Shown: positions 26,784 to 35,946, counted from the stretch's first letter. The stretch is DNA of 64,000 nt from Pelotomaculum_C sp050950345 (GCA_050950345.1 JBMNHK010000002.1:62001-126000); one strand, 5' to 3'. Translations and numbers: made by a program. The notes: generated by a model not told the origin, from the sequence alone.

Positions 26784-27119
26784 ATGCTGTTTTCCTGGCT
26801 GCTGTTGGGTCACCTGGTGGGGGACTTTTTATTCCAAAACCGCTGGATGGCCGAAGGAAAAGCAAACCGGTGGCTGCCGCTTTTAGTGCATTCATTGGTT
26901 TATACAGCAACCGTGACTGTTTGTGCCCTGGCGGCCGGAGGGTTGACATGGCGAGGGATATTAATTATATTTTTAGCTCACCTGGTTTTGGACCGGCGCG
27001 TATTTGTGAATTGGTGGGCAAAAAACATTACTCAATCCCAGGACGTGCCCTGGCTTGTCATAATGATTGATCAAAGCTGGCACATTGTTATTCTGGCTGT
27101 AGCTACTTTGATTGGTTAG
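26784..27119 (+). CDS. DUF3307 membrane protein
   Basis: About 111 residues, with three or four membrane helices. The start 'FSWLLLGHLVGDFLFQNRWMAEGKA' with its GDFxFQ motif is diagnostic of DUF3307, and 'FLAHLVLDRR' follows. ATG 26775 is also in frame, but AAGGAG at 26768-26773 would touch it, so ATG 26784 is preferred. Function is unknown; members often lie in mobile or phage-like contexts. Confidence 0.8.
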   Translation: MLFSWLLLGHLVGDFLFQNRWMAEGKANRWLPLLVHSLVYTATVTVCALAAGGLTWRGILIIFLAHLVLDRRVFVNWWAKNITQSQDVPWLVIMIDQSWHIVILAVATLIG

Positions 27120-27130
27120 GGCTTAGTTTG

Positions 27131-27625
27131 TTATTCTTTCATTTCCCACTTGGGGCAGTCATAATACTCAATCTGTTGTCTGTTGACAGGATATCTACCG
27201 CAGGCAAAATAACGCCAGAAAAAGGAATTATAAGACCTGCACAGGTGATTGGAGTTGTCCATTAAGGGACAATTCAAGATCTGACAGCACTTTGTGCATT
27301 GATTACAATCAAATGCACCCGCCTTCCAGGTGCTCCTTATCCTTACAATCTCCATATCAGGAGATGTTCTGGGCGGTGCTGTCAGGGAAAGAGAAAACTC
27401 GCCCCGGTAAGCCTCCGATGTTAACCACAGATGTGCAAGGTGCCAGAAAGCCTTTAACACGGGAAAGAAATATTTATAATACTTCCAAAATTTAAGGTCA
27501 TTAAAGAAGTAATAAGATGAAAGGGGAGCTAATAAAAAACCTCCCAAACCAAAGGTCAGGATGCAAAAGACAGCATAGATAATAAAAATAATACGGAATA
27601 AAGCGTACTTTATCTTATTGAACAT
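27131..27625 (-). CDS. membrane protein with Cys-rich metal-binding-like tail
   Basis: A 164-residue protein. Residues about 5-40 hold one or two hydrophobic helices (FRIIFIIYAVFCILTFGLGGFLLAPL). The C-terminal third has eight cysteines (CNQCTKCCQILNC...C...C...C), a pattern like the YkgJ-type zinc- or iron-chelating clusters. It reads against DUF3307 and is co-directional with the cNMP-CPBP gene 31 bases upstream, possibly as its partner. No specific function recognised. Confidence 0.6.
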   Translation of the reverse strand: MFNKIKYALFRIIFIIYAVFCILTFGLGGFLLAPLSSYYFFNDLKFWKYYKYFFPVLKAFWHLAHLWLTSEAYRGEFSLSLTAPPRTSPDMEIVRIRSTWKAGAFDCNQCTKCCQILNCPLMDNSNHLCRSYNSFFWRYFACGRYPVNRQQIEYYDCPKWEMKE

Positions 27626-27656
27626 ATTTATTGATGCAACCTTTCTTTCTAGATGA

Positions 27657-28820
27657 TTAAAATATCACCCAAAGCCCGAGCAAGCCGGTCAAATTGCCAA
27701 TGAGAAAATGGGAAATGCTGACACCGATTAAATTATTATGCCTGTAGTACATCCATCCCCATAGCCAGCCACTGATTGTTGCAACCAGCCCTAGATAGAG
27801 AGAAGAGAAAACATGCAGGGAGCCAAAAAGAAACGATGTAATCATAATAGACAGCACTATTTTGCTGCGGCCTACTAAAAGCCGCTGTAATGAGGACTGC
27901 ACTACGCCCCGGGTTATAAACTCCTGGAGAGGCGCCACTACCAGGTAAGTAATGTAGGTATAATCAAAATACTTCCATGATATAATTTGCTTTTCAGAAA
28001 AACTGTCCGGATAGGCGATGATTAAGGCATATTTCACTAAACAAAGAGCCCCAATAATTAGAAAAGAGACAACCAGGGCTTCCACAATAGCCTTCTTTGC
28101 TCCTGATGTGTTCAAACCAAAATCTTTCCAGCTCAAACTGCTGTTTTTAACAATTTTAAATACAACCACCAGAGTGGAAATCTCAATGAGCCTGGAGATG
28201 ATATAATTGCTTTGTGCAGGCAAATACTGGTTTATTAAATCATTGCTTAATACTCCTAAGATAAAGGTGTAACCAGTGATCAAAAGGACCACGCTGGTAA
28301 ACAACGAGGCCAACTCTGTCCTTATATTGCTCAGCTTTTGCAGTTCTTCATTTCTTTGCTCCAGTGCAAGATAGGATACTTTTAAACGCTCATAAAGCTT
28401 TTGTAGTAGGGTGCCTACAATATGAGGATAAGCTTTGGTCACCTGGTCCAGATCCTCACGGAACAATTCAAATGCCACCAGCTCTGTTTTAGCTGCAACA
28501 GTTGCAGTGCGTGTCTTACCCGTTAAAAGAGCTACTTCGCCAAAAAAATCTTCTGCCTGAAGCTGCCCAATCAGCACGCCGCCGGCACTTTCACTGATGA
28601 CGTCAGCCTGTCCCTGGTCAATAATGAAAAGGCTGTCTGCCTGGTCACCTTCGCGAATAATTCTTTCACCAGGCTTAAAAATTCTTATTCTGATTTTGTC
28701 CAGGATTAAAAACAATTCCTGCGGAACTTCATCTTCCTCCTGCAAATCAAAAAAGCTGCGCAAAGCTTTACTTGCAAGCAAGTTCTCATACGATACTTCC
28801 ATCATGTCGCCTCTATTCAA
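27657..28820 (-). CDS. cyclic-nucleotide-binding / CPBP-type intramembrane protease fusion
   Basis: A protein of about 382-387 residues. Residues 30-150 are a cNMP-binding domain (FKPGERIIREGDQADSLFIIDQGQADVI; FFGEVALLTGKTRTATV with the phosphate-binding R). A linker coil leads to 6-8 membrane helices with CPBP/CAAX protease motifs: 'PLQEFITRG' in place of EExxxR, 'FLFGSLHV' (FxxxH) and 'SISHFLIGN' (HxxxN). The first glutamate of the usual EE is Q, so catalysis may be weakened. A link to the adenylate cyclase gene next door (28.9-30.8 kb) is an attractive inference. The first Met may be at MMEVSYE rather than MNRGD. Confidence 0.85.
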   Translation of the reverse strand: MNRGDMMEVSYENLLASKALRSFFDLQEEDEVPQELFLILDKIRIRIFKPGERIIREGDQADSLFIIDQGQADVISESAGGVLIGQLQAEDFFGEVALLTGKTRTATVAAKTELVAFELFREDLDQVTKAYPHIVGTLLQKLYERLKVSYLALEQRNEELQKLSNIRTELASLFTSVVLLITGYTFILGVLSNDLINQYLPAQSNYIISRLIEISTLVVVFKIVKNSSLSWKDFGLNTSGAKKAIVEALVVSFLIIGALCLVKYALIIAYPDSFSEKQIISWKYFDYTYITYLVVAPLQEFITRGVVQSSLQRLLVGRSKIVLSIMITSFLFGSLHVFSSLYLGLVATISGWLWGWMYYRHNNLIGVSISHFLIGNLTGLLGLWVIF

Positions 28821-28856
28821 AAGGATTTATATGATCGAATGCCACTCAAAGCAGTA

Positions 28857-28902
28857 GTTGGTTAGTAGGTCAGTGTTTATACAGCCTGACCTACTAACCA
28901 AC
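28857..28902. terminator. 17-bp perfect hairpin between cyclase and cNMP-CPBP genes
   Basis: GTTGGTTAGTAGGTCAG (28857-28873) is exactly reverse-complementary to 28886-28902, with a 12-base loop. There is no T-run on either side, so a plain intrinsic terminator is uncertain. It follows the cyclase stop by 16 bases on the minus strand, so it probably ends or protects that transcript. Confidence 0.55.
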
Positions 28903-28917
28903 CTGCCTTATCCGTAT

Positions 28918-30582
28918 TTACCTAACAACGGTATACACCTCTATGGGGTCTGTAAAACCCTTTACCTCCGCTTGGCCAAGTCGCCGCAGTCTCTTGTCCT
29001 CTATACCTTCATCCTCCAACATCCGTACCGCTCGCCCGCTGATAACAATCAGCTCGCCAAATGTTTTGGTCAGTCCCTCTACCCGGGAAGCAAGATTGAC
29101 ATCCTCACCGATAACTGTATAATCCATTCGCTCGGGGCTGCCCACGTTACCTACCAGTACACTGCCGGAGTTTATCCCTACACCGACATATAAGGGCGGC
29201 TCCCCCTGGTCCGCCCAGGATTTGTTCAGCCGCTCCACCGCTATCTGGATATCAATCGCTGCCTGAATGGCCCTTTGAATGTGGTCCGGGTAATATACCG
29301 GCGCCCCGAAAAAGGCCATTAACCCGTCACCAAGGTATTTGTCCAGGGTGCCCCCTTGACGAAAAATTATCTCCGTCATAGCAGTCAAATACTCATTTAA
29401 GCGTTTGACTACCTGTTCCGGTGCTTTATTTTCGCTATAAGCGGTAAACCCCCGGATATCACAAAACATAATTGTTAACGTCTGCCGCCGGCCGCCCAGG
29501 CCCACACTAGCTGAACTGCTCATCAATTCTTCGACTACTTCGGGTGATACATAGCGGGCAAACATGGCCCTGGTGCGCCGCCGTGCTATTTCCGCCTGTA
29601 CATAATCAGATGCTGTTATCCCGGCGTAAGTGAGAAATACGAGAACTCCAGGTGCAGCCACGTTGACCCAAAGCCGCTCATACCACCATAGGCCAAAGGC
29701 TGTTCCCACCACCAGCAGTATAACAACGAGGGCTCCCGCCAGACCCAGCCAGGGGCCTCTCCCGGATACAGCCGCAGCAGCCAGGAAAGCTGCCAGCAAT
29801 AATATAGCAAGGTTGAGCATAGGGTGGGCTTCTTTAAACCAGACATGGGACAAAAAACTCTGCACCACTGCGGCATGGATCTCCACCCCCGGTGTGGGGA
29901 GAGAGCCGCTTATAACAAGGTTTGACGTAGTATAGGGGGTAGCGAAAATATCTTCTTTTTCAGCGGAAGCAGTAATTCCCACCAGCACTATTTTGTCTTT
30001 GAATTCAGCAGGCGAAAACTTGCCGTTGACTACATCATAATAACTGTAAGTTTTAAAAGTGCCCTGCGGGCCCCAGAAGCCGGGCATTGCCTGGTTCAGG
30101 TGGTTTAATGGGATAAAATGTTCACCGACGATCAGCTTGCCATGCTGTAGTTCTAAATCTAAAGGACTCAGGCCGGCTGCGGCAATAAATGTTGCCAGCC
30201 CCAGGGAAGGGAACGGCACCTCGAAGGTGTTTATATCCACCAGCGTGCTGCGGCGCACCACCTTGTCCGGATCAGTGGGCATGTTGGCAAAACCCAGCCC
30301 GGCCGCCCCGGACATAAGTCCGGCCATTGGGGGCTGAAAAACCTGCAGGGTTTCCCCTGTATCATCCTGTTCAAAATAAAACTGGCTGGCCAGCACCACC
30401 CGCCCGTGTTTATCGATTGCCTGGGCTAAGGCTTCATCCTGGCTCGGGTCAGTGGGGGCGTTAAAAATAAGGTCAAATGCTACCACCCTGGCCTCCGCCA
30501 GTTTGTCCAGCAGTTGACCATGCGTTGAGCGGGGCCAGGGTAGAGAGCCCATCTGGTGTATGGAGGACTCATCCATGGCCAC
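28918..30582 (-). CDS. CHASE2-domain adenylate/guanylate cyclase, main part after an in-frame TAG
   Basis: About 554 residues, in frame with the short reading frame at 30607-30822 and separated from it by one TAG codon. Order: extracellular CHASE2 sensor (about 1-240), three membrane helices (LNLAILLLAAFLAAAAV; LGLAGALVVILLVVGTAF; VNVAAPGVLVFLTYAG) and a class III cyclase domain (about 365-550) with 'IMFCDIRGFTAYSE' (metal-binding D) and 'LDKYLGDGLMAFFGAP' (second D). It makes cAMP or cGMP in response to an outside signal. The SLH-FecR and beta-helix genes upstream fit a known FecR/CHASE2 association. The cyclase half is intact, but no start with a ribosome site is seen after the stop. Confidence 0.85.
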   Translation of the reverse strand: MAMDESSIHQMGSLPWPRSTHGQLLDKLAEARVVAFDLIFNAPTDPSQDEALAQAIDKHGRVVLASQFYFEQDDTGETLQVFQPPMAGLMSGAAGLGFANMPTDPDKVVRRSTLVDINTFEVPFPSLGLATFIAAAGLSPLDLELQHGKLIVGEHFIPLNHLNQAMPGFWGPQGTFKTYSYYDVVNGKFSPAEFKDKIVLVGITASAEKEDIFATPYTTSNLVISGSLPTPGVEIHAAVVQSFLSHVWFKEAHPMLNLAILLLAAFLAAAAVSGRGPWLGLAGALVVILLVVGTAFGLWWYERLWVNVAAPGVLVFLTYAGITASDYVQAEIARRRTRAMFARYVSPEVVEELMSSSASVGLGGRRQTLTIMFCDIRGFTAYSENKAPEQVVKRLNEYLTAMTEIIFRQGGTLDKYLGDGLMAFFGAPVYYPDHIQRAIQAAIDIQIAVERLNKSWADQGEPPLYVGVGINSGSVLVGNVGSPERMDYTVIGEDVNLASRVEGLTKTFGELIVISGRAVRMLEDEGIEDKRLRRLGQAEVKGFTDPIEVYTVVR

Positions 30583-30606
30583 AATAACTACCTGCTCCCC
30601 GGGGTC

Positions 30607-30822
30607 CTACACACCCTGGAGGCGAAACCAGGTATCATACATACCCATTTCAGCACGGGAAAACAGGCCGGCAAGTACAGCCAGCTGTACCAGCAGAAAG
30701 AGTATCAGAGGCAACAGCCATCTTGAGGTTTTAGCTGAGGCTTGAGCTAATATAGGTCGAACAACTCCTTTCCAGGGCCAGGACATAGCAAAATGCTGCT
30801 TTTGGTGATGAGTCGCCAGCAT
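30607..30822 (-). pseudogene. CHASE2 cyclase, N-terminal part before an in-frame TAG
   Basis: Seventy-one codons holding the first membrane helix of the cyclase (SRWLLPLILFLLVQLAVLAGLF) and the conserved CHASE2 opening 'MYDTWFRLQGV', then TAG at 30607-30609, then in the same frame 'DPGEQVVIVAMDESSIH'. The family usually has a residue such as Q or R at the stop position, so CAG to TAG is the simplest change. No ribosome site was found before the ATG. Confidence 0.8.
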
Positions 30823-30829
30823 GGTAAAG

Positions 30830-30861
30830 ACGAGGGCTAACGTGCAACAGTTAGCCCTCGT
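30830..30861. terminator. 12-bp hairpin between beta-helix and cyclase genes
   Basis: ACGAGGGCTAAC and GTTAGCCCTCGT pair perfectly around GTGCAACA. The plus-strand side has TTTTA after it; the minus-strand side has only TCTTT. It lies just upstream of the cyclase start on the minus strand and may attenuate read-through from the beta-helix gene. Confidence 0.55.
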
Positions 30862-30899
30862 TTTAGTGAGAGCAATATCTGCCAGATTGCCTATGCTAG

Positions 30900-32114
30900 T
30901 TAAATCTCTGGAGTTCCGTCATCAACATAAATCATAGCTTCATAAGTTTTTTCTTCACTGCCGGTATTAAAGGTCACAGTAATGTCACTGAATTCCAGGT
31001 TGGTTAATTCATTAAGAGGTACCGTCCCTAATATGAACCTGTTATCTGTCCCTTCTACCGGCGAAATTTCGCTGCTGCCAACTTTCACTGTGATCTCACC
31101 AGGGGAAATTACTTCAGGAGCAGTAAATTCTAAAATCAAATCAGCTGCCAGACCTATTTTTAGCCAGTGAACGGCTGCTGTGAGCTCTAGTGAGACAGGA
31201 GTGTTTTTCTCAGGTGATAATGAAATATTACCATCACCATATTCATCAAACTCAAACTCGCTGCCGTCAATTTTACCTGTCAGGGTAACTGGATCAACAT
31301 CCATATTCATGAAATCATAATCGTTATTCGAAAAGGTATTATCCGACAAAGTTAACTTATCTACATCGATGTTGGTTGCAATAATGCCTGTCGGTGGTTT
31401 ATAGCTATCGTTATCACTATAAGAATCAGAGGTAGCACCGGTAAAAGTATTACCCGTAATACTTGCAGTCAAATTGCGGCCTTGAATTCCCATACCTACT
31501 AACTGGTAATTAGTAATATTACAATTCTTAATTATAAGGCTGCGTTCACTCTCATTTTCATTAAAAGCAAAAATACCTGTACCATGATATTGATAATAAT
31601 CATCTGTTCTTATATTTTGAACAGTAACATTTTCAACTGTGCCGCCAGCGTTATGGAATATTAACCCTGCGAAGCTATATTCACTTGTTTCACCTTTACT
31701 TAATCCATCTACGGTAAGATCCTTAATGGTCACATTAGCACCATTTGCAACACATATTATGGGACTAGAGCCGCCTTCAACACCTAGTATAGGTATAGTA
31801 TCTTTTCCTGCTAAATCATCCGGTGCATCTATAAATGAATTATCAACTCCTGCACCCTTAATAGTAACATCCCTGGTTATCTCAAACGGTCCCAGGTAAC
31901 GACCGGCAGCCAGGTTAATAGTAGTAATATTCGCATTATTTAAGGCATTCCTCAAACCCGCAGCATCTGTAACAGTTACCTCTGTTTGCGCGCCCACATT
32001 GAAAGTAGCATACAAGGTATTGGAGATCGGTACTGCATATGCTGTGCTGGAAAGGACCAGCAGCAAAGCCATTGCCATTGAGACTACCGCCGAAAACTTT
32101 TTAGCTCTTTTCAT
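30900..32114 (-). CDS. secreted right-handed beta-helix protein
   Basis: About 404 residues from ATG 32114 (AAGGGGGCG site upstream; the frame opens further to 32153). A signal peptide 'KKFSAVVSMAMALLLVLSSTAYA' is followed by a parallel beta-helix of pectate-lyase type: 'VTDAAGLRNALNNANITTINLAAGRY', 'RDVTIKGAGVDNSFID', 'ANVTIKDLTVDGL', and further coils with N/D ladders to about residue 290, then an immunoglobulin-like tail. No catalytic residues can be named. It lies between an SLH-FecR gene and a CHASE2 cyclase on one strand. It could be the surface ligand or substrate-binding partner of that set (inference). Confidence 0.75.
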   Translation of the reverse strand: MKRAKKFSAVVSMAMALLLVLSSTAYAVPISNTLYATFNVGAQTEVTVTDAAGLRNALNNANITTINLAAGRYLGPFEITRDVTIKGAGVDNSFIDAPDDLAGKDTIPILGVEGGSSPIICVANGANVTIKDLTVDGLSKGETSEYSFAGLIFHNAGGTVENVTVQNIRTDDYYQYHGTGIFAFNENESERSLIIKNCNITNYQLVGMGIQGRNLTASITGNTFTGATSDSYSDNDSYKPPTGIIATNIDVDKLTLSDNTFSNNDYDFMNMDVDPVTLTGKIDGSEFEFDEYGDGNISLSPEKNTPVSLELTAAVHWLKIGLAADLILEFTAPEVISPGEITVKVGSSEISPVEGTDNRFILGTVPLNELTNLEFSDITVTFNTGSEEKTYEAMIYVDDGTPEI

Positions 32115-32194
32115 TAATACGCCCCCTTCTTTTAGATTTTGTAAACTATGCACATACAGTCACTTATTTGGTGATTCAGCACTTGTCTGATTGT

Positions 32195-34147
32195 TTATTC
32201 AGTTATTGCGTGTAGCTCTAAATTGTATGCTCCAGCCTCGTTAAACCTTACCTTTACCGTATACTTTGGACCGGTATCACCAATAACCTGCCATGTTCCA
32301 TCTTCTGTACGGGTAGCAGTGTCTTCCAGAACTTCAATACTGGAATCATTGTCCCAATCCAGGACAAAGATGATCTTGTCCGGCAGGGTAACACCTGCAG
32401 CAGGAAAAGCGTAGAAGGTTATTTCCTGTTCCTCACCGGCGGCAACGCTGTAAAACTTTCTTGCATTGAAATCATTGCCCTGCTCATCCCAGGTTAGTTT
32501 GAGAAGTGGTTCACTGCTGCCAGTTCCGCTACTTCCTGTGCCCTCACCCGGGGAAGGCGGCTGTCCTGTGGATATTGCATTTTGTATTAGTTGCTGCAAG
32601 GAGGGTGGTATGTTGTCCGGTATCCGGCCATTGTTAGCCTCCACCAACGCCTTTGCCAGTGCTGCCGTTACTTCATCATCCATTATCCTGCTATCGATGT
32701 CCCGGGCTCTTTCTAGAATCCACCGTGCCAGAGCAATCCATTTTTGTTTTTCTTCTTTGGACATGGCTGACGGAGGTGAAGGTGGGGTGTTGGCTCCTTT
32801 TACTTCGGTACGCTGGCCGTCAGTTAGATCTACCCTCTTGCCCCCGGCGGTTACCTGGCCCTCTCCTTTAAACAGGTTGGTGGCGGAATGACCATTTCTG
32901 TGCACATGGTTTTGCCAGAAAGTCCCGCGGATTGCACATACCGACCAGGGCATATCCACTTCTACCCGCACCTTTTTTAGCTGGGCTTGCTGATACCAGG
33001 GCAAATCCTGTTGCGTGCCGCTTGCCGTAGAATTAGCACTGAGCAAGAACATTTGCCCCATCCATTCATCCCCGGCGGCGGCCAGCATGGGGTAGCGGGT
33101 CATCCGGTTACTGCTTGCCACTGCTTCCAGTGCCTCACCAGGTCCTGCGGCATCTTCATATTGGGTAGCCAGGGCGCCAAAAATAATGCCCTGCTGCAGA
33201 TCCAAAGCCAACCAGTCAACAGCTGTTCCTGCTGTGCCGGCGCCGGTAATGTAAGAGCGGCCTATGGCCTCCTTAATACTGAGCAGGGTGTTTTCCTGTA
33301 GCAAAAAACCACTGCCATCCGGAAAAATAATTTCAGCCTCGCTGCCTGCCCCGGTATTAAGCGAGTCGCCCTGAGCAATTTCGGCAGTATCCCTGACAGT
33401 TACAGCCTGTCCATCGGCTTTGACCAGGTTAACTGATCCCCTGTTTACTTTAAGCTCACCCTGCAGATCGATTTGATAATAATATGGATCCCGGGTGAGT
33501 AAAATACCCAGGATACGGGCCATTTCACCCCTGGTCAGGGGGGCAGCGGGAAGGAAGTGTTTCTGATCCTGGGATAGCTCAACCATGCCGGCATCTAATC
33601 CCACCGCCACAGAGGGAGCGGCCCAGTGCTCGGGCCCGATATCGGCCAGATCCGGTAGAGCTGCTCCCGCAACTGGTTGTCTGGCAAGGCGTAAAAACAA
33701 AGCAAGACCTTCAGCCCTGGTCAACACAGCGTCAGGCTGGAAGGTTCCATCCGGATAGCCCTTCACCAAACCTGCGCCGGCTGCAGCTGTGATACTGCCC
33801 GCAGCCCAATGGTTTGGATTTACATCAACAAAAGGCGCCGCCGTGGGTAATTCGGCCTCATCAGCTGTCCGTACCAGTATTGCCGCAGCCTCGGCACGTG
33901 TTAGACCGGCAAATGGTCGAAAGTTTCCGTCAGGATAACCATTGACCAGTTCCAGTTCTGCTAGATAGTTGATAAATATTGCATTATAATAACTGGTAGG
34001 AACATCAGCAAAAAGAGGAACAAAATGATTAGATGTGCCAATTTCCCCTTGAATATTCTGTGGCCCGGCCGCTGCCGCTGTACCCGTAATAAAAATTATC
34101 AATACACCCAACACACAAAAAATAATCCCTCTGACTGTTTGTCTCAC
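32195..34147 (-). CDS. SLH-domain protein with FecR domain
   Basis: A 650-residue exported protein. Signal peptide 1-27 (GIIFCVLGVLIIFITGTAAAA). Three SLH domains at about 42-220 (YNAIFINYLAELELVNGYPDGNF; LTRAEAAAILVR and two more) anchor it to the wall. A FecR-like domain follows at about 225-330 and 390-460 (VNRGSVNLV; GDSLNTGAGSEAEIIFPDGSGFLLQENTLLSI; VCAIRGTFW). A Pro/Gly/Ser linker and a C-terminal beta domain end it. FecR domains sense the envelope or cue transport in other phyla. In this group they are found with CHASE2 cyclases, as here. The gene heads the minus-strand run. Confidence 0.85.
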   Translation of the reverse strand: MRQTVRGIIFCVLGVLIIFITGTAAAAGPQNIQGEIGTSNHFVPLFADVPTSYYNAIFINYLAELELVNGYPDGNFRPFAGLTRAEAAAILVRTADEAELPTAAPFVDVNPNHWAAGSITAAAGAGLVKGYPDGTFQPDAVLTRAEGLALFLRLARQPVAGAALPDLADIGPEHWAAPSVAVGLDAGMVELSQDQKHFLPAAPLTRGEMARILGILLTRDPYYYQIDLQGELKVNRGSVNLVKADGQAVTVRDTAEIAQGDSLNTGAGSEAEIIFPDGSGFLLQENTLLSIKEAIGRSYITGAGTAGTAVDWLALDLQQGIIFGALATQYEDAAGPGEALEAVASSNRMTRYPMLAAAGDEWMGQMFLLSANSTASGTQQDLPWYQQAQLKKVRVEVDMPWSVCAIRGTFWQNHVHRNGHSATNLFKGEGQVTAGGKRVDLTDGQRTEVKGANTPPSPPSAMSKEEKQKWIALARWILERARDIDSRIMDDEVTAALAKALVEANNGRIPDNIPPSLQQLIQNAISTGQPPSPGEGTGSSGTGSSEPLLKLTWDEQGNDFNARKFYSVAAGEEQEITFYAFPAAGVTLPDKIIFVLDWDNDSSIEVLEDTATRTEDGTWQVIGDTGPKYTVKVRFNEAGAYNLELHAITE

Positions 34148-34464
34148 TGTATCCCCTCACTTTAGTTGGAGATGTGGCTAGGGCTGAAGGACAGATGGAA
34201 TATGGCTTAAAGGGTCAAAGCACCTCCTTTTTGTGATTGTACACAGGAACTCTTTCGCTTTTGCATCATTTTTATCAATAATATGAAATATATGGATATT
34301 GGTCAAGTGATATCGGTAAGAATGTGAAGGATTTTGCGACAGGATGCTAATGCAAGAGCAGTGTCGAAGAAAGAAGGTTATTGACCATATGTGTCGAAAT
34401 ATGGGAAGATCTTATCTACAGAAAATGATGGTTGAGGCTTTGCACAGTAGAGGGTGATGCTGGA
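34148..34464. other. divergent promoter region
   Basis: About 300 bases between the divergent SLH-FecR and LuxR-type genes. AT-rich, with an A/G-rich ribosome site for the minus-strand gene near 34152-34160. No clear consensus promoter or repeat was picked out by eye. Confidence 0.4.
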
Positions 34465-35886
34465 ATGGCTCAGTTCATAGCTTTGAATAATCGTTTTTTC
34501 TCTATCGCCGGGTTCTCCTTGCTTTCTGCTTATCTTCTGTCGTTTCTTTTTGAAGGACAGGTACTCTATAGCACGCTGGCTTATAACAATGTAGCTGGTG
34601 CTCCCTACATATTGGTTGCTATAATTGCTCATTTTGCAGGACTATTCTCCGGTGGTTTTTTTGTTAAATCCCAGGCAATTGCAAGATACACAATGCTCGG
34701 TAGTATGACTATATGTTTTATGGCGACAGCGCCATTCTTTTTTTCTCCTTCTCTCCTGTGGGCAGTTGGATTGATTTTAAGTGGCTACGCGGGAGGCTCC
34801 GCCATAGCTTCTTGGGGATATTTTTTGAAGGCCTTTACACCTAAAAACCATCGGTTCAAATCCTGCGCGGATGTCCTTATCTATTCCAATATCTTAATGA
34901 TTGCCATCAATGTAGTAGCCATAAATTTTTCACCTTTTATTGGACTTACCCTTTCAATAATATGTCTGGTTGTAGGTATGGCGTGTATTTGGGTACTTCC
35001 AGGCGAAACTGAGAACGATTGGCGGGAAGAAATAGAGAATTACCGGCGTAGAGATATAAAAAAACCGCTGATACTTTTATGCCTGTTTATTTTTGTCATA
35101 ACCATCAATTCCGGCCTTATGTATCAAGTAATAAACCCGGCTTTTGAGCACCTTACGGGGCTCACAAGCTGGTATTGGGCCGTTCCTTATGTAATCGCGC
35201 TTCTATTTATGCGCAACCTGCCTATGAGAATGGCTCGCGCAAAGATTTTGTATGTGGGTATGGCCATGATTATGGGAGCGTTTATTAGCTTTATGCTGCT
35301 GGAGCGGAACGCTTTGGATTATCTGGTTGTAAACACCCTGATGCTTGGGGCCTGCGGCATTTTCGACCTTTTTTGGTGGAGTATTATCGGTGAAATGCTG
35401 GAATATATTGAAAATCCCGCAAAAATTTTTGGTATTGGACTTTCCGCAAATGTGCTCGGTGTCTTATCTGGTGGCGCTTTGGGCATGGCCATAACCTCCA
35501 TTCAGCTTCCCAGCGCAAATGTTGCGGTCATAGCACTTACGGTTGTTTGTGTGACCTTAATCATGTTACCACCTCTTAACCAGCAGCTGGTTGAGTTGCT
35601 GAAAAGCCACACTTATCTTGCCGCCTATGATCGTATGAGCGAAAGCCAACAAAATAATATCATTCTTGGCGTGAAAGCCCTAGAAGAGTTGACGGTAAGG
35701 GAACAGGAAGTGCTGCAGCACATTTTATCTGGTGCATCCAATCGTGAAATAGCACAGGCCTTGTTTATCAGTGAAAACACTGTTAAAACCCATGTCAGAA
35801 ATATTTTTTCCAAATATGAAGTGAGCAGCCGTGCAGAGCTTATTAGCTTCCTGCTTAAAAACCAAATTATTCCTTCGCGGCCTTAA
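34465..35886 (+). CDS. membrane-embedded LuxR-family regulator (MFS-like sensor)
   Basis: About 473 residues. The first 385 or so form about 12 membrane helices of MFS-like arrangement (ISIAGFSLLSAYLLSFLF-type start; MYQVINPAF; MIMGAFISFMLL). The last 65 are a LuxR/GerE helix-turn-helix (LTVREQEVLQHILSGASNREIAQALFISENTVKTHVRNIF). So a transport-like sensor directly drives a DNA-binding domain. The frame opens from a TTG at 34432, but ATG 34465 after AGAGGGTGATG is preferred. It precedes a small membrane protein and the second giant SLH protein, and may regulate them (inference). Confidence 0.85.
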   Translation: MAQFIALNNRFFSIAGFSLLSAYLLSFLFEGQVLYSTLAYNNVAGAPYILVAIIAHFAGLFSGGFFVKSQAIARYTMLGSMTICFMATAPFFFSPSLLWAVGLILSGYAGGSAIASWGYFLKAFTPKNHRFKSCADVLIYSNILMIAINVVAINFSPFIGLTLSIICLVVGMACIWVLPGETENDWREEIENYRRRDIKKPLILLCLFIFVITINSGLMYQVINPAFEHLTGLTSWYWAVPYVIALLFMRNLPMRMARAKILYVGMAMIMGAFISFMLLERNALDYLVVNTLMLGACGIFDLFWWSIIGEMLEYIENPAKIFGIGLSANVLGVLSGGALGMAITSIQLPSANVAVIALTVVCVTLIMLPPLNQQLVELLKSHTYLAAYDRMSESQQNNIILGVKALEELTVREQEVLQHILSGASNREIAQALFISENTVKTHVRNIFSKYEVSSRAELISFLLKNQIIPSRP

Positions 35887-35910
35887 AGCCATATAGATCC
35901 TGGCAAATCT

Positions 35911-35946
35911 AGCCTCTCATACTAAAGTATGAGAGGTGTTTTTTTG
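35911..35946 (+). terminator. terminator after the LuxR gene
   Basis: CCTCTCATAC (35912-35921) pairs exactly with GTATGAGAGG (35927-35936) around TAAAG, followed by TGTTTTTTTG. A clean intrinsic terminator. Confidence 0.8.
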
